Assembly (NCBI GenBank): GCA_002215675.1
Contig: NGFH01000002.1
Coordinates: 347,887-411,886 of the forward strand
Reading direction: 5' to 3'
Source of the DNA: Bacteroidetes bacterium 2013_40CM_41_45
Lineage (GTDB): Bacteria > Bacteroidota > Bacteroidia > AKYH767-A > 2013-40CM-41-45
DNA: 64,000 nt
Shown: positions 9,515 to 17,584 of the stretch, in pieces
How positions within the stretch are numbered: the stretch's first letter is position 1
Layout of the letters: the number at the start of each line of letters is the position of its first letter
Notes under the pieces: model-generated
What the model saw: the letters and a program-made list of their open reading frames with translations, nothing else
Database searches by the model: none
What the model was told of the DNA's origin: nothing
Position numbers and translations under genes: made by a program

Positions 9515-10297
9515 ATGAATGGAAACGGAAACTTCAGAATCCTTTGTTGGAACGTCAACGGCATCCGAGCCATCAGCAAAAAAAATTTTCCTGAATGGTT
9601 TGCCAAAGAATCGCCCGATATTCTCTGCCTGCAGGAAACCAAAGCGCATCCATCGCAGATTGATGAAGAACTAAGAAATTTCAACGGGTATAAGAGCTGG
9701 TTTTTTTCTGCCGAGAAGAAGGGCTATTCCGGCGTTGCCATTTATTCAAAACATGTGCCGCAGCGGGTTGCTGCAGGATTTAATGAACCCGAGTTTGATT
9801 CGGAAGGAAGGGTGATTGAAATGGAGTTTGAAAAATTTATTTTGTTCAATGCTTATTTCCCTAATGGCGGCAGAGGTGAAGAGAGGGTAAGGTATAAACT
9901 GAAATTTTATGATTCACTTTTCAAAAGAGCCGAAGCTTTGCGCCCAAAACAAAAGAACATCATCATCTGCGGTGATTATAATACGGCGCACAAAGAAATT
10001 GACCTGGCCCGGCCTAAAGAAAATCAAAAGACATCGGGATTTTTACCCGAAGAACGCGCATGGCTCGACAAGATTGTCAGCATGAAATATGTAGACGTTT
10101 TTCGTGAATTCAATAAACAGCCCGGGCAATACACGTACTGGGACCAAATCACACGCGCCCGTGAAAGGAATGTTGGATGGAGAATCGATTACTTTTTTGT
10201 TTCAGAAGAAGCCAGACCACTGGTAAAAAAAGCTTCAATCTATATGGACGTAATGGGCAGCGACCATTGCCCCATCGGCCTTGAGCTGAAAATTTAA
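9515..10297 (+). CDS. xth: Exodeoxyribonuclease III (AP endonuclease)
   Basis: 260 residues of the exonuclease-endonuclease-phosphatase fold. Catalytic motifs are visible in order: CWNVNGIRA (metal/Asn), CLQETKAHP (metal Glu), GDYNTAHKEIDLARP (Asp/Asn), YTYWDQITRARERNVGWRID, and the C-terminal GSDHCPIGLEL with the catalytic Asp-His. It cleaves DNA 5' to abasic sites and removes 3' blocking groups in base excision repair. The start MNGNGNFRILCWN fits the family. It probably follows sppA in transcription. Confidence 0.96.
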   Translation: MNGNGNFRILCWNVNGIRAISKKNFPEWFAKESPDILCLQETKAHPSQIDEELRNFNGYKSWFFSAEKKGYSGVAIYSKHVPQRVAAGFNEPEFDSEGRVIEMEFEKFILFNAYFPNGGRGEERVRYKLKFYDSLFKRAEALRPKQKNIIICGDYNTAHKEIDLARPKENQKTSGFLPEERAWLDKIVSMKYVDVFREFNKQPGQYTYWDQITRARERNVGWRIDYFFVSEEARPLVKKASIYMDVMGSDHCPIGLELKI

Positions 10298-10326
10298 CAT
10301 CCAACGTCCAACGTCCAACGTCTAAC
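10298..10326. repeat. Heptad-repeat array, copy 5 (xth/yqeY)
   Basis: Heptads CATCCAA, CGTCCAA, CGTCCAA and CGTCTAA follow directly after the xth stop codon. The heptad matches the right arm of copy 1. It precedes the -7 promoter box of yqeY by 6 bases. Confidence 0.85.
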
Positions 10327-10332
10327 ATTTTT

Positions 10333-10340
10333 TACTTTTG
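10333..10340 (+). promoter_or_regulatory. -7 promoter box of yqeY
   Basis: TACTTTTG matches the Bacteroidota -7 consensus TAnnTTTG exactly and lies 4 bases before the ATG. Transcription would start at or within the start codon, suggesting a leaderless mRNA. No clear -33 TTTG is visible in the heptad array upstream. Confidence 0.6.
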
Positions 10341-10344
10341 CACT

Positions 10345-10791
10345 ATGACTTTTGAAGAAAAAATAAATTCCGACTTAAAAAATGCCATGCTTGCGCGTGA
10401 CGAGAAATCCGTTCGCGGGCTGCGCGCCATAAAACAGGCAATACTTCTTGCCAAAACATCGGGCAACGGTGCAGAGCTGGCTGCTGCCGATGAAATAAAA
10501 ATGCTGCAGAAACTGGTGAAGCAAAGAAAAGAGTCGGCAGAAATATATCATCAACAGGGCAGGGCAGACCTTGCCGCAACTGAGGAAGAAGAAATTGCAA
10601 TAGTGGAACGGTATCTCCCCAAGCAGATGAGCGAGGAAGAAATCAAATTAATATTGAAAGAAATTATTTCTACCGTAGGCGCAACCTCTGCTGCCGATTT
10701 GGGAAAGGTAATGGGTGCCGCAACCAAGCAGTTCGCAGGCAAGGCGGATAATAAAATCGTTTCCGCTTTGGTAAAACAAATGCTATCGTAA
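10345..10791 (+). CDS. yqeY: GatB/YqeY domain protein
   Basis: 148 residues, wholly the helical YqeY domain. Visible are the N-terminal helix with the family's ALKNAMLARD-like segment (here DLKNAMLARDEKSVRGLRAI), the VKQRKESAEIYHQQGR segment, EEEIAIVERYLPKQMSEEEI, and the C-terminal GKVMGAATKQFAGKADNKIV. The same fold forms the tRNA-binding tail of GatB amidotransferase, so tRNA binding is plausible, but the role of free YqeY is unsettled. Its last 9 bases overlap the convergent trmN6 gene. Confidence 0.93.
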   Translation: MTFEEKINSDLKNAMLARDEKSVRGLRAIKQAILLAKTSGNGAELAAADEIKMLQKLVKQRKESAEIYHQQGRADLAATEEEEIAIVERYLPKQMSEEEIKLILKEIISTVGATSAADLGKVMGAATKQFAGKADNKIVSALVKQMLS

Positions 10792-11502
10792 TTGTTTTTC
10801 GGTTAAATAAAATTCCCGCGTCAAGTCAGCATACTCCTTGCTGAACGAATGTTCATCGTTCTGAATGGTGATTTCGTCTTCGGTAATAGGTTTCATTTGC
10901 TGCGAGAGCTCCAGCAGGATTCGCTTCTCCTTGTCGTGAATGGTTTTTACACGGAGAATCTTGTTTGAAAAAAGTCCGCTGCGGAGGGCAATATCCATAA
11001 AGTCTTTTGCTTCACGGCACGGCAGCACCACGCAGAATTTACCGAAGGGTGAAATAATTTTCTTAACGCCTTCTATCAGCGCATCAAACGGAAGCGTGTC
11101 TGTATGGCGCGATTGAATGCGCTCGATGGTCAGCGGTTTTGGCGCATCGCTGAAGTAGGGAGGATTGGAAACAACCAGGTCGTATTTATCAACGGATGAG
11201 GATGAAAATTTCTGGAAAGAAATATTATAGATACGGATTCGTTCTGCCCATGTGCTTTCGTTCACATTTTCTTTCGCCTGCACGCAGGCATTCGGGTCAA
11301 TATCAATGGCATCAATTTCCGCTGATGATTTTTGGGCAAGCATCATGGCAATAATTCCGGTGCCGGTACCAATGTCGAGAATTTTTTTTGCATCATGGAT
11401 ATCAACCCACGAGCCGAGCAGCACCGCATCGGTGCCAACTTTCATAGCACATTTATCCTGGTGAACCGTAAACTGCTTAAACCGAAAAACACTCTCTGAC
11501 AT
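10783..11502 (-). CDS. trmN6: tRNA1(Val) (adenine(37)-N6)-methyltransferase
   Basis: 239-residue Rossmann-fold methyltransferase. The SAM motif I is ILDIGTGTGIIAMMLAQ, and the DIDPNACVQAKENV acidic residue binds the ribose. The catalytic motif NPPYF is typical of exocyclic amino-group methylation. The N-terminal FRFKQFTVHQDKCAMKVGTDAVLLGSW is characteristic of the YfiC group. The target is inferred from the family. It follows rpsP and rimM on the same strand in the position where trmD usually stands. Confidence 0.9.
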   Translation of the reverse strand: MSESVFRFKQFTVHQDKCAMKVGTDAVLLGSWVDIHDAKKILDIGTGTGIIAMMLAQKSSAEIDAIDIDPNACVQAKENVNESTWAERIRIYNISFQKFSSSSVDKYDLVVSNPPYFSDAPKPLTIERIQSRHTDTLPFDALIEGVKKIISPFGKFCVVLPCREAKDFMDIALRSGLFSNKILRVKTIHDKEKRILLELSQQMKPITEDEITIQNDEHSFSKEYADLTREFYLTEKQLR

Positions 11503-11557
11503 AGACAGGATCTGTGTTCCGCCAAGTTAACACATTAATTAAAATACGAAATGAAGT

Positions 11558-12094
11558 TTATTTTTTCTTCCCGCCTGTGTAGACTTCAAGAAGCCCGTCA
11601 GGAATATTGACGTGAATCTCTTTTTTCTTCTTCACGATTTTGAGAAGCGTTTTGTCATTTATGGGGAGCATCGCTTCGATATTTCCGTATTCAAAAAGGA
11701 TGATGACCTGACCCGGTGTTTCAATTACATCTTTTACAAAACCCACGTTACCCCGCTTACGGTCGACAATAGTAAAGCCGGTTATGCTTCTCAAAGCATC
11801 GTCCTGCATGAAGTCTGCAGGGAGTTCATCATTCGGAAGAAGAACTTTTTTTGAAATAAGGGCAGCAGCGGCTTCATACGTATTCACGTCCTCAAACCGG
11901 ACAATGGCACCGGTGGCTTCTATCGAAAAATGTTCAACATAAAACGGAACGATGCTTCCGTCCATATTCAGAAACAGGTATTTGCTTTTGAGAAAATCTT
12001 CCGGCTCACCGTTATTTACGGCAAGGATTATGTCGCCTTTGAATCCCTGCGTTTTCCGGATGAAACCGATTTCGATAAAGACTTTTTCTTGCAT
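11558..12094 (-). CDS. rimM: 16S rRNA processing / ribosome maturation factor RimM
   Basis: 178 residues from the chosen ATG; an in-frame upstream ATG at 12127 would add 11 residues. The shorter start gives MQEKVFIEIGFIRKTQGFKG, matching the family N-terminus. The longer one would put the initiator inside a transcription-terminator-like hairpin. The RimM N domain and the C-terminal PRC-barrel (GFTIVDRKRGNVGFV...AMLPINDKTLLKIV...IHVNIPDGLLEVY) are both present. RimM binds S19 and assists 30S head assembly. Its gene sits with rpsP, as in most bacteria. Confidence 0.93.
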   Translation of the reverse strand: MQEKVFIEIGFIRKTQGFKGDIILAVNNGEPEDFLKSKYLFLNMDGSIVPFYVEHFSIEATGAIVRFEDVNTYEAAAALISKKVLLPNDELPADFMQDDALRSITGFTIVDRKRGNVGFVKDVIETPGQVIILFEYGNIEAMLPINDKTLLKIVKKKKEIHVNIPDGLLEVYTGGKKK

Positions 12095-12097
12095 AAA

Positions 12098-12126
12098 AAA
12101 TGACCGGAGATTTGTATCAACGGTCA
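12098..12126 (-). terminator. Hairpin plus T-run between rpsP and rimM
   Basis: Read on the minus strand, ATGACCG pairs with CGGTCAT around a 14-base loop and is followed by TTTTTT, then three bases before the rimM ATG. It looks like an intrinsic terminator or attenuator, setting rimM expression below that of rpsP. Alternatively it only restricts initiation. Confidence 0.6.
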
Positions 12127-12171
12127 TATAAAAATATTAATTCTCCGTAAGGAGAAAGTACGTGAGAAAAA

Positions 12172-12714
12172 CTATTCTGCAGGAGGAGCTTCAGGTGTTT
12201 CCGCAGTAGGTGCTTCAGCAGCCGGAGCTTCAGGTGCTGCTGCTTCAGCGGGTGGAGGTATGTTCTTTTTGCGGATAGCTTCGGCACGCTCTTCCTTCTT
12301 TTTACTTTCTGTTTCAAGCGCAGATACAGTAGCTTTTTTCTTTTCAGCCAGCACGCGTACACGTTTCTCGCTCACTTTCCTGTTTTTTTCTTCGAGCCAT
12401 GCATTATACTTTTCATCGGCTTGTTCTTGCGTAAGAACTCCTTTAGCGACTCCATTCTGGAGATGTTGTTTGTAAAGCACTCCTTTGTATGAAAGAATAG
12501 CGCGGGTAGTGTCTGTGGGCTGCGCTCCGTTTTTCAGCCACTGCAATGCTTTCTCATTATCAAGAATAATGGTTGCTGGATTTGAATTGGGGTCATACGA
12601 ACCGATTTGTTCTATGAACCTTCCGTCTCTTGACCTGCGGCTGTCTGCCACAACAATATGGTAATAAGGAATTCCTCTTTTACCGAGTCGTTTTAATCTG
12701 ATTTTTACAGGCAT
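12172..12714 (-). CDS. rpsP: Small ribosomal subunit protein bS16 with long C-terminal extension
   Basis: 180 residues, about twice the size of Escherichia coli bS16. The first 85 or so are the ribosomal domain ([55 protein letters not shown]). A charged helical stretch rich in Lys/Glu (about 95-150) follows. The last 30 residues are almost only Pro, Ala and Glu. Long tails on bS16 are known in Bacteroidota, but their role is unknown. It is the first gene of rpsP-rimM-trmN6. Confidence 0.97.
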   Translation of the reverse strand: MPVKIRLKRLGKRGIPYYHIVVADSRRSRDGRFIEQIGSYDPNSNPATIILDNEKALQWLKNGAQPTDTTRAILSYKGVLYKQHLQNGVAKGVLTQEQADEKYNAWLEEKNRKVSEKRVRVLAEKKKATVSALETESKKKEERAEAIRKKNIPPPAEAAAPEAPAAEAPTAETPEAPPAE

Positions 12715-12719
12715 TTAAT

Positions 12720-12761
12720 AATTGATAATTGATAGTTGATAATTAATAATTGACTAATGAC
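12720..12761. repeat. Heptad-repeat array, copy 6 (upstream of rpsP)
   Basis: Six units: AATTGAT, AATTGAT, AGTTGAT, AATTAAT, AATTGAC, TAATGAC. They start 6 bases upstream of the rpsP start codon. The array therefore covers the place where the untranslated leader of a major ribosomal operon should be. Confidence 0.85.
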
Positions 12762-12819
12762 CTCATTTTTCCAAAAGGGACGCAAATATGGGAATTTTTA
12801 TGATACCAGAAAACAACAA

Positions 12820-13629
12820 TTAATGGCTGTTTTTGACTGCATTCAGCGCTTTTCTCACGCTTCCATATTTCAGGAGGATTTTTTCCGCCTCTGGCTTACT
12901 GATTTTAAGGGCTGTCATCAGCATGTTTGTGCCCCGCCTGATGAGCTTGTTGTTGGTAAGCTGCATGTCCACCATTCGGTTGCCTAACACTCTCCCCAGC
13001 TTTATCATTACGGTTGTAGAAATTAAATTAAGCACAAGCTTTTGAGCCGTTCCTGCTTTCATCCGCGTACTTCCCGTAACAAATTCGGGTCCTACAATTA
13101 CTTCGATGGGATATTTTGCTGCCCGTGCCAATGGTGAATCATGATTGCAGATGATTGCCCCGGTCAGAATTTTCTTTTGAGCACATCTCTGAATTGCGCC
13201 TACAACATAAGGCGTAGTTCCGGATGCAGCTATTCCTATAACCACATCTTTAGTACTCACTTTATATTTCTGCAAATCCTTCCAGCCCTGGTTGGGATTA
13301 TCTTCTGCAAATTCAACGGCTTTGCGAATGGCAGAATCGCCTCCGGCTATCAAACCAATCACCAGCCCTTGCGGGACTCCGAAAGTGGGAGGGCATTCTG
13401 ATGCGTCAACAATTCCCAATCGCCCGCTGGTTCCTGCACCTATATAAAACATGCGGCCTCCCTTTTTCATTCGCGGAACAATTTGCTGCACCAGCTTTTC
13501 AATCTGCGGTAAAACTTTTTCTATGGCGTAAGGAACCGTTTTGTCTTCGCGGTTTATGTTGGTAAGCAAATCATGCACGCTCATCTTTTCCAGGTGATGG
13601 TACTTTGATTCTGCTTCGGTAGTTTTCAT
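12820..13629 (-). CDS. murQ: N-acetylmuramic acid 6-phosphate etherase
   Basis: 269 residues of the SIS fold. Conserved segments include the substrate loop GAGTSGRLGIVDASECPPTF, the GLIAGGDSAIRKAVEFAEDN motif with acidic catalytic residues, GIAASGTTPYVVGAI, and TGSTRMKAGTAQKLVLNLIS. It cleaves the lactyl ether of MurNAc-6-phosphate to give GlcNAc-6-phosphate and lactate during cell-wall recycling. No PTS transporter or anhydro-MurNAc kinase gene is adjacent, so recycled or scavenged substrate must come from genes elsewhere. Confidence 0.96.
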   Translation of the reverse strand: MKTTEAESKYHHLEKMSVHDLLTNINREDKTVPYAIEKVLPQIEKLVQQIVPRMKKGGRMFYIGAGTSGRLGIVDASECPPTFGVPQGLVIGLIAGGDSAIRKAVEFAEDNPNQGWKDLQKYKVSTKDVVIGIAASGTTPYVVGAIQRCAQKKILTGAIICNHDSPLARAAKYPIEVIVGPEFVTGSTRMKAGTAQKLVLNLISTTVMIKLGRVLGNRMVDMQLTNNKLIRRGTNMLMTALKISKPEAEKILLKYGSVRKALNAVKNSH

Positions 13630-13632
13630 GGT

Positions 13633-13788
13633 GCGAATAACGAATGGATGCGAATTTGCGAATAAACTTCAGACAATCTTTTAAATTTTTTCACGCAAAG
13701 TGCGCTAAGGTTTCGCAAAAGACCGCTGAGAAAAAAGAAGGAAAACTATAAAATGCTGCAAATCGTAAGTCGTAAATAGTAAATCGTA
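13633..13788. repeat. Heptad-repeat region, copy 7 (murQ/E1 gap)
   Basis: The 161-base gap holds two repeat blocks. One has irregular CGAAT units (13633-13665). The other is a clean array AATCGTA, AGTCGTA, AATAGTA, AATCGTA (13761-13788), which ends 2 bases before the E1 stop codon. Between them lies a region with ACGCAAAG, TGCGCTAAGG and CGCAAAAG units (13692-13725) that looks like a third, period-variable repeat. No gene is seen here. Confidence 0.7.
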
Positions 13789-13790
13789 CA

Positions 13791-16220
13791 TCAGTATATC
13801 GGAGGGTACTTTTGAGGATTGTACTCACTCATCATTTCGTAAACAACATCGAAAACGTCTTCAGTATTTGGCTTGGAAAAATAATCTCCGTCTGAACCAT
13901 AAGGAGGACGGTGCGGTTTTGAAGTCAGAGTTCTCGGCTCTGCATCCAGGAATTGAAATGCTTTTTGCTCTTCAATTATTTTTTGAAGGATGTACGCGCT
14001 TGCTCCCCCGGGAACATCTTCATCCACAACAAGAAGCTTGTTGGTTTTTTTTACTGACTCCGCAATGCTGTGATGAATGTCGAATGGAAGCAGGGTCTGC
14101 ACATCAATTACTTCACAACTTATTCCGAATTGCTCGAGCTGCTTAATTGCTTCCAAAACTATTCTATGTGTGGAACCATAGGTTGCAATGGTTATATCAG
14201 TTCCTTCATGAAGAATTTCCGGAACTCCAAGCGGTATACGGAACTCACCTACATTGACGGGAAGTTTTTCTTTAAGGCGGTATGAATTCAATGGCTCCAC
14301 AATCAATGCCGGCTCATCGCTTGCAAGCATGGTGTTGTAAAAGCCCGCAGCCTGAGTCATATTGCGCGGCACAAGAACATGAATTCCACGGATGGCATGA
14401 GTAATCATTCCCATAGGCGAACCGCTGTGCCAGATTCCTTCGAGGCGGTGTCCCCGCGTGCGGATGATGAGCGGAGCCTTTTGTCCGCCTTTGGTGCGGT
14501 ATAAAAGTGTTGCGAGGTCATCGCTCAAAACCTGCATTGCAAATAAAAAGTAATCGAGATATTGAATCTCTGCAATGGGCCTTAGTCCGCGCATCGCCAG
14601 CCCGATTCCCTGTCCTGCAATGGTTGCTTCGCGAATACCGGTATCCGTAATCCGGATTTCTCCATACTTCGCCTGCAATCCGGCAAACCCCTGGTTCACG
14701 TCACCTATTTTTCCAAGGTCTTCGCCAAAGGCAACCAGCAACGGGTTGTTCTTAAACAGCGCATCGAAATTCGCCTGCAAAACTTCGCGCCCGTCAACAA
14801 CAGGAGCATTATTATCATAGCGCGCTGCAACCGGCTCCACCTTAAGAGCGGAATCCGCTGACTCACTGTACAAATATGAATTGTACCGTTTGGCATTTTG
14901 TTTTACGCTTTCATTCAGCCAATCAACCAGCCGGTGTTTTGGTACAGTATCCTCATCGCGCATAAGACGCAAAACTTTTTTTACAGCCCCTAATATATCC
15001 CTGCGCATGGCATCGGGAAGAGAATTCAAATCATTGCTGATTTTTTCCACTTCATCCCGCTGCTGACTTTCAGCCGCAATCTCAGAAAAGATAGTTGTAA
15101 CTTCTTTTATTTCTGCGCGAATAGGTGAAAGAAATTCTTCCCATGCTTTCCGCTTGCTTTCATTTACAAACTTTTTTGCTTCTTCTTCAATGGAATCAAG
15201 CGCTTCGTCTTTTGCAATGGCAGAATCTATAATCCACCGGCGCATCCTGGAAATGCAATCATATTCTTCTTCCCACGCCAAGCGCTCTTTTGATTTGTAC
15301 CGCTCGTGCGAGCCGGAAGTAGAATGCCCCTGCGGCTGCGTCATTTCCTGTATGTGGAAAATTACAGGCACATGATTTTTTCTACACTGCGCAATTCCTT
15401 CCTCATACATTTCACAAAGCCCTGCGTAATCCCAGCCCTTTCCGCGATAGATTAAATATCCCGGTCCGTTTTCATCCTGCTCAAATCCCTTCAGCGCCTC
15501 TGAAATACTACTCTTGGTAGTTTGGTATTCGATGGGAACGGAAATTCCGTAACCATCATCCCAAACAGAAACAGCCATAGGTATCTGCAAAACTCCGGCA
15601 GCGTTGATGCTCTCCCAAAATAATCCTTCCGATGTTCCGGCATCACCGATGGTGCAAAAAGTCACTTCATTTCCCTTATCAGAAAACTGTGTGAACTGGT
15701 GCAGGTCTTTATTGTTACGAAATAATTTTGACGCCCATGCCAGCCCTACTGCTCTTGGCATCTGCGTAGAAATAGGCGCCAGGTCTGACGAAGAATTTTT
15801 TATTTCGGTTAAATTTTTCCAACTGCCATCATCGTTTAAGCTGCGGGTAGCAAAGTGAGCATCCATTTGCCTGCCGGCAGAAAAGGGTTCATGATTCAAA
15901 TCGGTATCGGCATACAGCTGGGCAAAGAGTTGTTGGACAGTTGCTGTTCCGGTAGCAAACATAAAAGTCTGGTCACGGTAATAGCCCGCACGGAAATCAC
16001 CTTTGTGGAAAGCCTTTGCCATTGCAAGCTGCGCTATTTCCTTCCCATCGCCAAAAATGCCAAACTTAGCTTTGCCGGTAAGTACTTCTTTTCTTCCGAG
16101 CAGCGATGCCTGCCGGCTGTAGAAAGCAACGCGGTAATCGTCCAGGACTTCTTTTTTGAAATCCTCAAACGACATATCCTTTTTCTCCACTTGCGAATCG
16201 GGCTTTTTTCCTTTTGCCAT
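13791..16220 (-). CDS. 2-oxoacid dehydrogenase E1, fused alpha and beta subunits
   Basis: 809 residues from the ATG giving MAKGKKPDSQVEKKDMS; an upstream in-frame ATG at 16274 lies beyond the -7 promoter box and is rejected. The N-terminal half (to about 420) is the thiamine-diphosphate-binding alpha part, with GDAGTSEGLFWESINAAG and SVWDDGYGIS. The C-terminal half is the beta part (AFGEDLGKIGDVNQGFAGL, EATIAGQGIGLAMRGLRPIAE, VVDEDVPGGASAYI). With E2 and E3 it would decarboxylate pyruvate or a branched-chain 2-oxoacid; the substrate is not decidable here. The usual GDG before the cofactor motif reads GDA. E2 and E3 genes are not adjacent. Confidence 0.92.
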   Translation of the reverse strand: MAKGKKPDSQVEKKDMSFEDFKKEVLDDYRVAFYSRQASLLGRKEVLTGKAKFGIFGDGKEIAQLAMAKAFHKGDFRAGYYRDQTFMFATGTATVQQLFAQLYADTDLNHEPFSAGRQMDAHFATRSLNDDGSWKNLTEIKNSSSDLAPISTQMPRAVGLAWASKLFRNNKDLHQFTQFSDKGNEVTFCTIGDAGTSEGLFWESINAAGVLQIPMAVSVWDDGYGISVPIEYQTTKSSISEALKGFEQDENGPGYLIYRGKGWDYAGLCEMYEEGIAQCRKNHVPVIFHIQEMTQPQGHSTSGSHERYKSKERLAWEEEYDCISRMRRWIIDSAIAKDEALDSIEEEAKKFVNESKRKAWEEFLSPIRAEIKEVTTIFSEIAAESQQRDEVEKISNDLNSLPDAMRRDILGAVKKVLRLMRDEDTVPKHRLVDWLNESVKQNAKRYNSYLYSESADSALKVEPVAARYDNNAPVVDGREVLQANFDALFKNNPLLVAFGEDLGKIGDVNQGFAGLQAKYGEIRITDTGIREATIAGQGIGLAMRGLRPIAEIQYLDYFLFAMQVLSDDLATLLYRTKGGQKAPLIIRTRGHRLEGIWHSGSPMGMITHAIRGIHVLVPRNMTQAAGFYNTMLASDEPALIVEPLNSYRLKEKLPVNVGEFRIPLGVPEILHEGTDITIATYGSTHRIVLEAIKQLEQFGISCEVIDVQTLLPFDIHHSIAESVKKTNKLLVVDEDVPGGASAYILQKIIEEQKAFQFLDAEPRTLTSKPHRPPYGSDGDYFSKPNTEDVFDVVYEMMSEYNPQKYPPIY

Positions 16221-16223
16221 GGG

Positions 16224-16249
16224 TTGTTGCTTCAATTGCAACAAAAATA
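16224..16249 (-). promoter_or_regulatory. -7 promoter box and overlapping inverted repeat, E1 gene
   Basis: TATTTTTG (16242-16249 read on the minus strand) is an exact TAnnTTTG match 21 bases before the chosen ATG. A perfect 7-base inverted repeat, TTGTTGC/GCAACAA with a 7-base spacer (16224-16244), overlaps its end. That position suits a repressor operator or an mRNA hairpin near the start. Confidence 0.5.
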
Positions 16250-16348
16250 AAAAACGCAGGGTATCTGCGCTCACTTATTTTACATAGGAGCAAAAAATAT
16301 GGATTAACTGCGTAAAAAGGTGTACGTCCGCCTATGCCGCACTAATAG

Positions 16349-17584
16349 TCATTTCAATCGCTGCAATTCTTCCGCTGCCTTTTGAGAGTAAAATCCATTT
16401 TCCTCCGTGATTTCGCGCAGCAGCTTTTCAGCATTTCCCTTTTGATTCAGAGAAATATAACAGAGCGCAAGCTTGAATTTTGCTTCCTCGTAGAATGTTT
16501 TATCGGAATTAAGCATCGTATTATTGAGCAGCGCTGATGCCTCTGAATAATTCCGCATTTCCATTTTACATAACCCTTTATAGAAAAGCGAATTTACATC
16601 GTTAGGAAACCGCTCCAATATAACACTGAAGGTTTGTGATGCTTCGTTGTATTGTTTGTTGTGAAAATAATTCATGCCGTCTCTCAATGTTTTGGAATAA
16701 ACAAACGGCATTTCCCTTGCCGAAGTTTCGGCTGACTGCTGGTTTGAATTTTCATACATGGCAGGAGTTCCGGTAACTACTGTATCTGACTTTTCAGAAT
16801 CTGACATGGCCGGAGTGCGGGCAACTTTTAAATCATTGTAATAAATAATTTTTGATGATTCAGTATTGGCAGATTTTTTCTCCGTATTGGTGTCACTTTT
16901 CTTTCTCGAGACAGAGGAAAGCATCTTCTCTTCTGCCCGGCTTGTCCGGACGGCCGGTTGTGCGGGTGCAGAATACCCGGTCGCTGTTTCTTCCGTGGCT
17001 GTGGTCACATCTTCCTGGTCAGAATTTTTTGCAACAACAGGTTCTTCCTGCTTGTCAGCATCAGGAGCGGCAGTAAGATTTTCCTGTGGAGAAGGGGAAG
17101 AAGTTTCATCAGCAACATGTGATGTTACTTTCTTTACCGATGGCTCTTGTATTTTTGAAGCGCTTGTAATTTCCTGATGTGGCATTGTAATATCTAATGT
17201 AACCTGTTGCTCCTCCTTCTTATCTTCTGGCTTAATCAGTTGCGTAATTTCTTTTTTATCCTGTTTGTTGGAAGAATTTATCACGTAAGTGAAAACAATA
17301 AGAACCGCGGCAGCTGCGGCGGCAGACAGAATGCGGTAATCATAAAAGCGAATCACTTTTTTGGAAGCAGAAATATTACGGACGCTTTTGCGCAGCCCTG
17401 CAATCATTTCATCGGCTTCCATATTCATCATTCCTGCAAGCGCATCGCTGCATAATTCACAGTCGGTAAGATGCACTTCCACGGCATGTTTTTCCGATGC
17501 GGAGAGCTTTCCCTGCCTGTATTTCCAGAGTATTTCGTGAGAGATACAGCCGGTTTCGGAGAATATGTTAATTGAATTTTTCAT
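16349..17584 (-). CDS. Anti-sigma-factor-like membrane protein with zinc finger and TPR
   Basis: 411 residues. The N-terminus has a zinc-binding anti-sigma motif HLTDCELC (His-x3-Cys-x2-Cys, about residues 32-39). One membrane helix follows (RILSAAAAAAVLIVFTYVIN, about 85-104). A long low-complexity Ser/Thr/Glu region links it to a C-terminal TPR block (GMNYFHNKQYNEASQTF, LFYKGLCKMEMRNYSEA, AKFKLALCYISLNQKGNAE). Its start overlaps the end of the sigma gene by 17 bases, so the two are co-translated. Most likely it holds the sigma factor at the inner membrane, with the TPR part sensing on the other side. The ligand is unknown. Confidence 0.8.
   Translation of the reverse strand: MKNSINIFSETGCISHEILWKYRQGKLSASEKHAVEVHLTDCELCSDALAGMMNMEADEMIAGLRKSVRNISASKKVIRFYDYRILSAAAAAAVLIVFTYVINSSNKQDKKEITQLIKPEDKKEEQQVTLDITMPHQEITSASKIQEPSVKKVTSHVADETSSPSPQENLTAAPDADKQEEPVVAKNSDQEDVTTATEETATGYSAPAQPAVRTSRAEEKMLSSVSRKKSDTNTEKKSANTESSKIIYYNDLKVARTPAMSDSEKSDTVVTGTPAMYENSNQQSAETSAREMPFVYSKTLRDGMNYFHNKQYNEASQTFSVILERFPNDVNSLFYKGLCKMEMRNYSEASALLNNTMLNSDKTFYEEAKFKLALCYISLNQKGNAEKLLREITEENGFYSQKAAEELQRLK

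Noticed and set aside
15855-15890. TGCCTGCCGGCAG within the E1 gene as another CCTGCCTG palindrome
   Set aside because: It encodes the conserved FSAGRQMDAH segment of the alpha subunit and lacks the repeat's flanks, so it is a chance resemblance.
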